The position numbers and the translations under genes are program-made. 64,000 bases of DNA, taken from positions 2,813,133 to 2,877,132 of the forward strand of contig NZ_JAQISN010000001.1 of NCBI RefSeq assembly GCF_037450285.1, read 5' to 3'. Below, one piece after another: positions 50,012 through 57,362 of this stretch. The notes beneath the pieces were generated by a model. That model was given only the letters and a program-made list of their open reading frames with translations, had not been told where the DNA came from and did not search any database. Source of the DNA: Erwinia sp. SLM-02. GTDB lineage: Bacteria > Pseudomonadota > Gammaproteobacteria > Enterobacterales > Enterobacteriaceae. The first letter of the stretch is position 1. Every line of letters begins with the position of its first letter.

Positions 50012-50755
50012 ATGACAGCTGAACACAACTATCTTTCGGACAGTGCAGATCTGCCCCCTTCCAGCTGGCGCGAAGGGGTGACCGACAGCCTGCCAATCGT
50101 AATCGGTTACGTGCCGGTGGCCTTTGCTTTCGGACTTAACGCGACGAAACTGGGGTTTACTCCGTCCGAAGCGATATTTTTTTCCTGCATTATTTATGCC
50201 GGAGCCAGCCAGTTCGTCATTACCGCCCTGCTCAGCGCGGGCGCTTCCCTGTGGATAGCGGCACTGACCGTAATGGCTATGGATGTCCGGCACATTCTTT
50301 ATGGCCCCTCACTACGCCAGCGCATCACTCAAAAGCTTAATCCGCGTAAAACCCCTTTCTGGGCATTTGGCCTGACCGATGAGGTCTTCGCTGCCGCGAC
50401 CGCCAAGCTATACCGCGACCGGCGCGGATGGAGTGAAGACTGGATGCTGGGTATCGCTTTCTGCTCCTGGCTGTCGTGGGTTGCCGGTACGGTGGCAGGC
50501 GCATGGTCCGGTAACGGCCTGCTGGATGAGTATCCGGCCATTGAAGGCGCACTGACCTTTATGCTGCCCGCGCTGTTCCTGAGCTTCCTGCTGGCCTCGT
50601 TCCAGCGCCGTCAGAGCTTTACGGTTATCGCCGCGCTGGCGGGGGCGCTTGCCGGTATGATGCTGTTCTCTATCCCCGTTGCCATTCTGAGCGGCATCGT
50701 TGCCGGCTGTCTGGCGGGCCTGCTACCGCCGCCGGGCGGCAGGGAGAGCCGGTGA
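50012..50755 (+). CDS. ygaZ: YgaZ, large subunit of the L-valine exporter (AzlC family)
   Basis: This 247-residue inner-membrane protein shows AzlC features: DSLPIVIGYVPVAFAFGLNATKLG (about 29-52), FSCIIYAGASQFVITALLSAGAS (about 60-82), ALTVMAMDVRHILYGPSL (about 87-104) and FWAFGLTDEVFAAATAKL (about 116-133). It exports branched-chain amino acids with YgaH. GTG of ygaH overlaps its TGA. E. coli order ygaZ-ygaH-mprA is kept. Confidence 0.92.
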   Translation: MTAEHNYLSDSADLPPSSWREGVTDSLPIVIGYVPVAFAFGLNATKLGFTPSEAIFFSCIIYAGASQFVITALLSAGASLWIAALTVMAMDVRHILYGPSLRQRITQKLNPRKTPFWAFGLTDEVFAAATAKLYRDRRGWSEDWMLGIAFCSWLSWVAGTVAGAWSGNGLLDEYPAIEGALTFMLPALFLSFLLASFQRRQSFTVIAALAGALAGMMLFSIPVAILSGIVAGCLAGLLPPPGGRESR

Positions 50756-51099
50756 GTTCCCAAATCCTTTTACTCGGTGCACTGGTTGGCCTGGCGAACT
50801 TTCTGTTTCGCTATCTGCCACTGCGCCTGCACGGCAGGAAACATGCCACCGGCATCAAGCGGGGCGTCTCCGGGCTGCTGTTAGACAGCATCGGCATTGC
50901 CTCAATCTGCGCCCTGCTGATCGTCTCCAGCCTGCCCGATATTCTGCGGCATCCTGACCGACTGATACCCACACTGCTCGGCTTTGCCGTGCTGTGTCTG
51001 ACGTTCTTTTTTTCGCGCAGCATTGTTTTATCAACGCTGCTCAGCGCCCTGGGTTATGGAGTGACCTGGAAATTACTGATGATGAGTTCGGCTTTGTGA
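50752..51099 (+). CDS. ygaH: YgaH, small subunit of the L-valine exporter (AzlD family)
   Basis: This 115-residue protein has four hydrophobic segments, starting at GTG 50752, which overlaps the ygaZ stop (GTGA). The AzlD pattern RYLPLRLHGRK (about 20-30), ISGLLLDSIGIASICALLIVSSLPDIL (with a V/I variant; about 37-63) and the final hydrophobic region fit YgaH. It forms the exporter with YgaZ. An 82-bp gap follows before mprA. Confidence 0.9.
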   Translation: MSSQILLLGALVGLANFLFRYLPLRLHGRKHATGIKRGVSGLLLDSIGIASICALLIVSSLPDILRHPDRLIPTLLGFAVLCLTFFFSRSIVLSTLLSALGYGVTWKLLMMSSAL

Positions 51100-51181
51100 A
51101 CAGCCACTAACCGGGAAAGCGTTCTTTCTCAAATGCCATCATCGTTACGACACCAGTTTCAATTAATGAGGTCCCTTTATA

Positions 51182-51712
51182 ATGGAAAGTTCGTTTTCTC
51201 CCATTGAACAGATGCTTAATTTTCGAGCGAATCGCCAGAAAGATTTCCCGCTGCAGGAGATCATGCTGACCCGTTTGTGTATGCATATGCAGAGCAAATT
51301 ACTGGAAAACCGCAACAAGATGCTGAAGGCTCAGGGGATTAACGAGACGCTGTTCATGGCATTGATCACGCTGGATGCGCAGGAAGATCACAGCATTCAA
51401 CCTTCTGAGCTGAGTTCAGCTCTCGGGTCTTCCCGTACTAACGCCACGCGCATTGCCGACGAGCTGGAAAAACGGGGATGGATTGAACGCCGCGAGAGCG
51501 ATAACGATCGCCGCTGTCTGCACCTGCACCTGACGCCAAAAGGGAATGAATTCCTGCGCCAGCTGCTGCCACCGCAGCATCAGAGCCTGCAGCTTCTGTG
51601 GTCTTCGCTGAATGATTCCGAAAAATCCCAGCTGGAAGGTATCATCCGTAAGCTGTTAAATCGCCTAGATAAAATGGATGAAGAGCAGGTTATCGCTTCA
51701 CTTTCTCGTTAA
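51182..51712 (+). CDS. mprA: MprA (EmrR), MarR-family repressor of emrAB
   Basis: This 176-residue regulator is the same length as E. coli MprA. The helix-turn-helix (QPSELSSALGSSRTNATRIADELEKRGWIERRESDNDRRCLHLHLTPKGNEFL, about 73-126) and the N-terminus MESSFSPIEQMLNFRANRQKDFPLQEIML match closely. It represses emrAB and is released by uncouplers and some antibiotics. A hairpin lies between it and emrA. Confidence 0.95.
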   Translation: MESSFSPIEQMLNFRANRQKDFPLQEIMLTRLCMHMQSKLLENRNKMLKAQGINETLFMALITLDAQEDHSIQPSELSSALGSSRTNATRIADELEKRGWIERRESDNDRRCLHLHLTPKGNEFLRQLLPPQHQSLQLLWSSLNDSEKSQLEGIIRKLLNRLDKMDEEQVIASLSR

Positions 51713-51787
51713 TTGAACCACTAATAGCATATTGTGCGACACACCCGTATCAGGGAATCGTTACTTTAAGCATCCAAAAATAAACTC

Positions 51788-51815
51788 ATGCCAGCGCTAA
51801 TCCCGCTGGCATTTT
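51788..51815 (+). terminator. Hairpin between mprA and emrA
   Basis: ATGCCAGCG (51788-51796) pairs perfectly with CGCTGGCAT (51804-51812) around a 7-base loop, and TTT follows. With its short T-run it may act as a partial terminator or attenuator within emrRAB. Confidence 0.7.
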
Positions 51816-51880
51816 AGACTCAGGCTGTTGCTGACAGGATGTCCGGCGAACCTGAATGGCAAGAGAACGTGGAGAAAAAC

Positions 51881-53053
51881 ATGAGTGCAAACGCGGTCAC
51901 GCAGGATCCGCAGCAGCCGAAAAATAAAAAAAAGACGCGCAAAGGCGCGCTGATTTTTCTGGCTGTGCTGTTTGTTGTTATCGGGGTGGCCTATCTGACC
52001 TATTGGTTCCTGGTGTTACGTCACTATCAGGAAACGGATGACGCCTATGTTGCCGGTAATCAGACCCAGGTTATGGCGCAGGTTTCAGGCAGCGTTAATA
52101 AAGTGTGGTTTGATGACACCGACTATGTGAAAAAAGGCGACGTGCTGATCACGCTGGATCGTACCGATGCCGAGCAAGCATTTGAGAAAGCCCAAACTGC
52201 ACTCGCGACCAGCGTGCGGCAGACCCACCAGCTGATTATCAACGGTAAGCAGTATCAGGCCACCATCGCGCTGCAAAAAACCGCTCTGGTACAGGCGCAG
52301 GCGGATTTAAAACGCCGCGAACCGCTGGGCGCCGCCAATCTGATCGGTCGTGAAGACCTGCAGCACGCCCGTGATGCTGTGGCGACCGCTCAGGCCCAGC
52401 TCGATGTGGCGACCCAACAGTACAATGCGAATCAGGCGATGATTCTGGATACTTCGCTGGAAAACCAGCCTGCCGTTAAGCAGAGCGCGGCCGAACTGCG
52501 CGATGCCTGGCTTGCACTGCAGCGTACCAGCGTGATCAGCCCGATTAACGGCTATGTTTCTCGCCGCAGCGTGCAGGTGGGTTCCCAGATCACCAGCTCC
52601 ACGCCGCTGCTGGCGGTGGTGCCGGCCGAGAATCTGTGGGTGGACGCTAACTTTAAAGAAACCCAACTGGAAGGCGTGCGCATTGGGCAGTCGGCCACCG
52701 TGGTCAGCGACATTTACGGCGATGATATTGTCTATCACGGCAAGGTTGTCGGCCTGGATATGGGTACCGGCAGCGTGTTCTCACTGCTGCCGGCGCAGAA
52801 TGCCACCGGTAACTGGATCAAAGTGGTTCAGCGCCTGCCGGTGCGTATTGAGCTGGATGCGCAGGAAGTGGCGAAACATCCGCTGCGTATCGGCCTGTCT
52901 ACGCTGGTGAAAATTGATACCAGCAATCGTGACGGCGCGGTTCTTGCCACCAGCGTGCGCAGTAAACCTGCTTATGAAAGTAATGCGCTGGCGCTGGATC
53001 TGGCTCCTGCTAACGCCCTGATTGCCGATATCATCCGCGCGAATGCTAACTGA
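51881..53053 (+). CDS. emrA: EmrA, membrane fusion protein of the EmrAB-TolC pump
   Basis: This 390-residue adaptor links EmrB to TolC. It has a short Lys-rich cytoplasmic tail, a transmembrane helix (ALIFLAVLFVVIGVAYLTYWFLVL, about 24-47), the lipoyl part TDDAYVAGNQTQVMAQVSGSVNKVWFDDTDYVKKGDVLITLD (about 53-95), a coiled-coil hairpin (about 98-205) and a barrel with VDANFKETQLEGVRIGQ. ATG 51881 (GGAG upstream) matches the E. coli MSANA start; an in-frame ATG at 51839 would add 14 residues. Confidence 0.95.
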   Translation: MSANAVTQDPQQPKNKKKTRKGALIFLAVLFVVIGVAYLTYWFLVLRHYQETDDAYVAGNQTQVMAQVSGSVNKVWFDDTDYVKKGDVLITLDRTDAEQAFEKAQTALATSVRQTHQLIINGKQYQATIALQKTALVQAQADLKRREPLGAANLIGREDLQHARDAVATAQAQLDVATQQYNANQAMILDTSLENQPAVKQSAAELRDAWLALQRTSVISPINGYVSRRSVQVGSQITSSTPLLAVVPAENLWVDANFKETQLEGVRIGQSATVVSDIYGDDIVYHGKVVGLDMGTGSVFSLLPAQNATGNWIKVVQRLPVRIELDAQEVAKHPLRIGLSTLVKIDTSNRDGAVLATSVRSKPAYESNALALDLAPANALIADIIRANAN

Positions 53054-53070
53054 GTCAGCGGGAGGTTGTG

Positions 53071-54606
53071 ATGGCACAAAAACCGCTTGAGGGCGCGCCG
53101 CTGGTCCTGATGACCATTGCGCTGTCGCTGGCGACGTTTATGCAGGTTCTGGACTCCACCATTGCCAACGTGGCGATCCCGACCATTGCCGGTAACCTGG
53201 GGGCGTCAAACTCCCAGGGGACGTGGGTTATCACGTCGTTTGGCGTGGCAAACGCCATTTCGATCCCGATTACCGGCTGGCTGGCAAAGCGCATTGGCGA
53301 GGTGAAGCTGTTCCTGTGGTCTACGGTGGCGTTTGCCATCGCCTCATGGCTGTGCGGCATGTCAGAAAGCCTGACCATGCTGATCTTCTTCCGCGTGATT
53401 CAGGGGATCGTCGCCGGTCCGCTTATTCCGCTGTCGCAGAGCCTGTTGCTCAGCAACTATCCCCCGGCGAAGCGCAGCATTGCGCTGTCGCTGTGGGCGA
53501 TGACGGTGATCGTTGCACCGATCTGCGGCCCGATACTGGGCGGCTGGATCAGCGATAACTATCACTGGGGCTGGATCTTCTTTATCAACGTGCCGATCGG
53601 CGTTGCGGTGGTGGTTCTGACGCTGCAAACGCTGCGCAACCGCGAAACGCCTACGGTCATCCGGCCGATTGATACCGTCGGTCTGGTGCTGCTGGTGGTG
53701 GGCGTGGGCTGCCTGCAGGTGATGCTGGACCGGGGTAAGGAACTGGACTGGTTCAGCTCTCCGGAGATCATTACGCTGACGGTGGTCGCCGTGGTCGCGA
53801 TCGTGGTGCTGCTGGTGTGGGAGCTGACCGACGATCACCCGATAGTGGATCTGTCGCTATTTAAGTCGCGAAACTTCACCATTGGGTGCCTGTCGATCAG
53901 CCTGGCCTACATGCTCTATTTCGGCTCGATCGTACTGCTGCCGCAGCTGCTGCAGGAGGTGTATGGCTATACCGCCACCTGGGCGGGGCTGGCCTCGGCA
54001 CCGGTCGGGATCATCCCGGTTATTCTGTCGCCGATTATCGGGCGCTTCGCCCATAAGCTGGATATGCGACGGCTGGTGACCTTCAGCTTTATTGTCTACG
54101 CAATCTGCTTCTACTGGCGCGCGTACACCTTCGAGCCGGGGATGGACTTCGCTGCATCGGCGTGGCCGCAGTTTATTCAGGGCTTTGCCGTGGCCTGCTT
54201 CTTTATGCCGCTCACCACCATTACCCTCTCCGGCCTGCCGCCGGAACGGCTGGCGGCGGCATCCAGCCTGTCGAACTTCACCCGTACGCTGGCCGGCTCC
54301 ATCGGCACCTCGATCACCACGACCATGTGGACCGATCGTGAGTCGCTGCACCATGCCCATCTCACCGAGTCCGTGACGCCCTACAGCGCCAATTCTCAGG
54401 AGATGTACAGCAAGCTGGAGCAGTTAGGCATGACCCACGATCAGGCCTCGGCGTATCTGGCGCAGCAGATCACCAATCAGGGGCTGATTATCTCCGCCAA
54501 TGAGATTTTCTGGGCCTCGGCGGGGGTGTTCCTGATCCTGCTGGTGCTGGTGTGGTTTGCCCGCCCTCCGTTTGGTGCCGGAGGCGGCGGCGGCGGTGCG
54601 CATTAA
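53071..54606 (+). CDS. emrB: EmrB, MFS drug efflux pump (DHA2, 14 TM)
   Basis: This 511-residue inner-membrane proton antiporter exports hydrophobic uncouplers and antibiotics through EmrA-TolC. It has IALSLATFMQVLDSTIANVAIPTIAGNLG (about 17-45), FRVIQGIVAGPLIPLSQSLLLSNYPPAKR (about 107-135), MTVIVAPICGPILGGWISDNYHWGWIFFINVPIG (motif C, about 146-179) and a glycine-rich C-terminus GAGGGGGGAH. GGAGG precedes ATG 53071. It is nearly identical in layout to E. coli EmrB. Confidence 0.96.
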   Translation: MAQKPLEGAPLVLMTIALSLATFMQVLDSTIANVAIPTIAGNLGASNSQGTWVITSFGVANAISIPITGWLAKRIGEVKLFLWSTVAFAIASWLCGMSESLTMLIFFRVIQGIVAGPLIPLSQSLLLSNYPPAKRSIALSLWAMTVIVAPICGPILGGWISDNYHWGWIFFINVPIGVAVVVLTLQTLRNRETPTVIRPIDTVGLVLLVVGVGCLQVMLDRGKELDWFSSPEIITLTVVAVVAIVVLLVWELTDDHPIVDLSLFKSRNFTIGCLSISLAYMLYFGSIVLLPQLLQEVYGYTATWAGLASAPVGIIPVILSPIIGRFAHKLDMRRLVTFSFIVYAICFYWRAYTFEPGMDFAASAWPQFIQGFAVACFFMPLTTITLSGLPPERLAAASSLSNFTRTLAGSIGTSITTTMWTDRESLHHAHLTESVTPYSANSQEMYSKLEQLGMTHDQASAYLAQQITNQGLIISANEIFWASAGVFLILLVLVWFARPPFGAGGGGGGAH

Positions 54607-54607
54607 A

Positions 54608-54638
54608 AAAGGCGGCCGGTAATAAACCGGCCGCCTTT
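54608..54638. terminator. emrB terminator (bidirectional-looking)
   Basis: A perfect 13-bp stem, AAAGGCGGCCGGT (54608-54620) with ACCGGCCGCCTTT (54626-54638), closes around AATAA 2 bp after the emrB stop. Confidence 0.85.
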
Positions 54639-54652
54639 GCGGAACTGTTAAG

Positions 54653-54678
54653 GGGCGGCGAACAGCCGCCCTTTTTTT
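54653..54678 (+). terminator. Second emrB terminator, facing yfiF
   Basis: GGGCGGC (54653-54659) and GCCGCCC (54665-54671) pair around GAACA and are followed by seven T. It lies between the convergent emrB and yfiF stops. Confidence 0.88.
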
Positions 54679-54685
54679 ATCCCGA

Positions 54686-55726
54686 TTACGCCTTGTTCTG
54701 ACGCCACCATTCGGCAAGCAGAATACCGGTTGCCACGGAAACGTTCAGACTTTCCACGTTGCCCGTACCGCCGATTGATACGCTGAGGTCGCCCTGCTCC
54801 AGGGTGCTTTCTGACAGACCGTCACGCTCCTGGCCAAGAACCAGTACCATTTTCGCCGGCAGTTCAGCCTGCGACAGTGGCGTACCTTTATGGCTGGAGG
54901 TGGTTACGATGGTGTAACCCGCTTTACGGAAAGCCTTCAGGCCCGCAGCAAAGCTTTCACCGCTGATTGCCTGCACGTGTTCCGCGCCGCCTTCAGCGGT
55001 ACGTACTGCCGCACCGGATTCCAGCAGAGAAGCATCGTCCACCAGCAGACCTTTCGCGCCAAAGTGCGCACAGCTGCGCATAATGCCGCCAAGGTTATGC
55101 GGGTTGCCGATATCTTCCAGCGCCAGCACACAATCTTTCTCATCGGCTTTCGCCAGCCATTCGCCAACCGGCATGCCAACGCGCTTCTTAATCAGGAAGC
55201 AAACGCCGCCATGGTGCTCGGTGCCGGACGCTTTTTGCAGCTCGGCTTCATCAACGGTGTGATAAGCCTTACGGTTTGCCGCCATCCACTTCAGGGCATC
55301 ACGGAAGCGTGGCGTGACGCTCTGCACAAACCAGGCGCGCACGATGCACTCCGGACGGCTCTGGAAGAGCGCCTGGCAGGCGTTTTCGCCATACACGCGC
55401 GTCTCTTCCATACGCTGACGGCGCAGCTGTTCCGGATCGATAAAGCTTTTACCGCTGATACCGCCGTGATCCGGTTTATCCGTTTCAGGCGTGGTATTTG
55501 GCGCACGGGACACGGTGCGCCACGGAGAGTCAGAACGCCCTTCGCCGCGATCGCGCCCGCCGCGTGGCTTACTGTCAGCATTACGAGATGGACGGCGCGT
55601 GTCGTCCTGGCGAGGGCCTTTACCGGTGCGAGGATTGTATCCACCCTTGCTACCGCTACCTTCTTCTTCACCGCGGACATACATCACTTTGACCTTGCCG
55701 CTCTTACCTTTAAATTCGTCGTTCAT
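54686..55726 (-). CDS. yfiF: YfiF, SpoU-family tRNA/rRNA methyltransferase
   Basis: This 346-residue predicted 2'-O-ribose methyltransferase of the SPOUT class has a basic, disordered N-terminus (about 1-100, rich in Arg, Gly and Lys), a substrate-binding domain (RVYGENACQALFQSRPECIVRAWFV, about 110-135), and a C-terminal knot with motif 1 DIGNPHNLGGIMRSCAHFGAKGLLVDD (about 205-231), motif 2 LVLGQERDGLSE (about 290-301) and motif 3 GNVESLNVSVATGILLAEWWRQ (about 320-341). The target nucleotide is not known to me. It is convergent with emrB and divergent from trxC; in E. coli it also neighbours trxC. Confidence 0.9.
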   Translation of the reverse strand: MNDEFKGKSGKVKVMYVRGEEEGSGSKGGYNPRTGKGPRQDDTRRPSRNADSKPRGGRDRGEGRSDSPWRTVSRAPNTTPETDKPDHGGISGKSFIDPEQLRRQRMEETRVYGENACQALFQSRPECIVRAWFVQSVTPRFRDALKWMAANRKAYHTVDEAELQKASGTEHHGGVCFLIKKRVGMPVGEWLAKADEKDCVLALEDIGNPHNLGGIMRSCAHFGAKGLLVDDASLLESGAAVRTAEGGAEHVQAISGESFAAGLKAFRKAGYTIVTTSSHKGTPLSQAELPAKMVLVLGQERDGLSESTLEQGDLSVSIGGTGNVESLNVSVATGILLAEWWRQNKA

Positions 55727-55991
55727 TTTTCCTCCACCTGGGCTGAGCGCGAAGCGCGCAGATTACCTGATGTGGCAACAGTTAGCTATCAACTTCCAAT
55801 AAAAGCCGCTTATCAGCCGATAACGCGTCTGCCGCGGTGTATTTGCTGCCTAAAGCGTATGAGACATTGCCTATTATATCCATTGAACAAATCATTTTGT
55901 TGCGGAGATTATCGCCAAGCATAATGGCCGGACTATAACGATCAATGAGGTAAGTGAATGCTTACCCTGGAGCCGATCTGCGAGGTAAATG

Positions 55992-56411
55992 ATGAATACG
56001 GTTTGTGTATCCTGCCAGGCAACCAACCGCGTGCCTGAAGAGCGCGTTACCGATGGCGCTAAATGCGGCCGCTGCGGCAGCCCCCTGTTCGAAGGCCAGG
56101 TGATCAATGCCACCGCTGAAACGCTGGACAAATACCTGCAGGACGATCTGCCGGTGGTGATTGATTTTTGGGCACCGTGGTGCGGCCCGTGCGTCAACTT
56201 CGCGCCGGTGTATGAAACCGTGGCGCAGGAGCGCAGCGGCAAAGTGCGTTTCCTTAAGGTCAATACCGAGGCCGAACAGCAGCTGAGCGCCCGCTTCCGT
56301 ATCCGCAGCATTCCGACCATTATGGTGTTTAAGCAGGGTCAGATGGCGGATATGCTCAGCGGCGCGATGCCGAAAGCGCCTTTCGACCAGTGGCTTGATG
56401 AAAATATCTAG
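55992..56411 (+). CDS. trxC: Thioredoxin 2 (TrxC)
   Basis: This 139-residue protein has an N-terminal zinc module with two CxxC pairs (CVSCQ and CGRCG, about 5-29) and a thioredoxin domain with VVIDFWAPWCGPCVNFAP (about 56-73; active site WCGPC) and cis-Pro in RSIPTIMVF (about 110). TrxC is the oxidative-stress thioredoxin, OxyR-controlled in E. coli; I could not place an OxyR site here. GAGG at 55982-55985 gives better spacing to ATG 55992 than to ATG 55989, and 139 residues matches E. coli. Confidence 0.95.
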   Translation: MNTVCVSCQATNRVPEERVTDGAKCGRCGSPLFEGQVINATAETLDKYLQDDLPVVIDFWAPWCGPCVNFAPVYETVAQERSGKVRFLKVNTEAEQQLSARFRIRSIPTIMVFKQGQMADMLSGAMPKAPFDQWLDENI

Positions 56412-56484
56412 CCTGCCGGTACTCCCCTTCTGAAGAAAGGCGGCGGTGGGGGTCAAGCCCTCACCTGCCGAAATCGTCCGATCA

Positions 56485-56504
56485 AGGCCGGGCGCGCCCG
56501 GCCT
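56485..56504. terminator. 20-bp perfect palindrome between trxC and yfiP
   Basis: AGGCCGGGCG is followed directly by its reverse complement, with no spacer. As RNA it would fold into a GC-rich hairpin 74 bp past the trxC stop and 38 bp before yfiP. No T-run follows, but it may slow or stop trxC transcription or bind a protein dimer. Confidence 0.45.
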
Positions 56505-56542
56505 GAATCCGTTAGAATAGCGTTTTTTGCTGATGATGACCG

Positions 56543-57271
56543 ATGACCGATAACGCCGTCCTTCGCCTGCGCGCCGAGCGTCTTGCCCGCGCCACCCGAC
56601 CGTTTCTTGCCCGTGGCAACCGTATCCGACGCTGCCAGCGCTGTCTGCTGCCGCAGAAAAACTGCCTGTGCGCCACACTGGCACCGCAGCAGGCCCGCAG
56701 CCGCTTCTGCCTGGTGATGTTTGACAGCGAACCGATGAAGCCGAGCAATACCGGGCGGCTTATCGCCGATATCCTGCCGGAGACCGAGGCTTTTGGCTGG
56801 TCGCGCACGGAACCGGATCCCGCTCTGCTGCGTGCGGTACAAAATCCCGACCTCCAGCCGATGGTGGTTTTCCCCCAGTCTTACGCGGATGCCGATCGCC
56901 CGGTGCTGAATACCCCGCCGCTCAGCGGCAAGCCCCCGCTATTTATTATGCTGGACGGCACCTGGACCGAAGCGCGTAAAATGTTTCGTAAAAGTCCCTG
57001 GCTCGACGCCCTGCCGGTGATGTCGCTGACCCTGACCCGCCCTTCAAACTATCAGCTACGCGAAGCGCACGGCGAGGGCCAGCACTGTACCGCCGAAGTC
57101 GCCGCTGAGCTGCTGTTGCAGGCTGGAGATACCGCCGCCGGTGAGGCGCTGTTCCGCCACTTCGATCTTTTCCGCCAGCGTTATCTGGCCGGGAAGCCCC
57201 ATCATCCGCTGTATCAGGCTTCGCTTTCGCATGGCGATGACGAACCGCAAACTCTGCCCGCGATCAATTAA
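56543..57271 (+). CDS. tapT: TapT (YfiP), tRNA acp3U47 aminocarboxypropyltransferase
   Basis: This 242-residue DTW-domain enzyme transfers the 3-amino-3-carboxypropyl group of SAM to U47 of tRNAs. It has a zinc-like cluster CQRCLLPQKNCLC (about 32-44), the DTW motif LDGTWTEARKMFRKSPWL (about 137-154, with DGTW), RPSNYQLREAHGEGQHCTAEVAAELL (about 165-190) and a C-terminal FRQRYLAGKPHHPLYQ. It lies upstream of patZ with a 91-bp gap, as in E. coli. Confidence 0.92.
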   Translation: MTDNAVLRLRAERLARATRPFLARGNRIRRCQRCLLPQKNCLCATLAPQQARSRFCLVMFDSEPMKPSNTGRLIADILPETEAFGWSRTEPDPALLRAVQNPDLQPMVVFPQSYADADRPVLNTPPLSGKPPLFIMLDGTWTEARKMFRKSPWLDALPVMSLTLTRPSNYQLREAHGEGQHCTAEVAAELLLQAGDTAAGEALFRHFDLFRQRYLAGKPHHPLYQASLSHGDDEPQTLPAIN

Positions 57272-57362
57272 CTGACACGCAGCGCAGCATCTTCCCGCCG
57301 CCCGGAGTAGAATCAAAATACGTTACTGCAGGGTAGCGAATAATTTCTCGAAGGGAGCGGAG

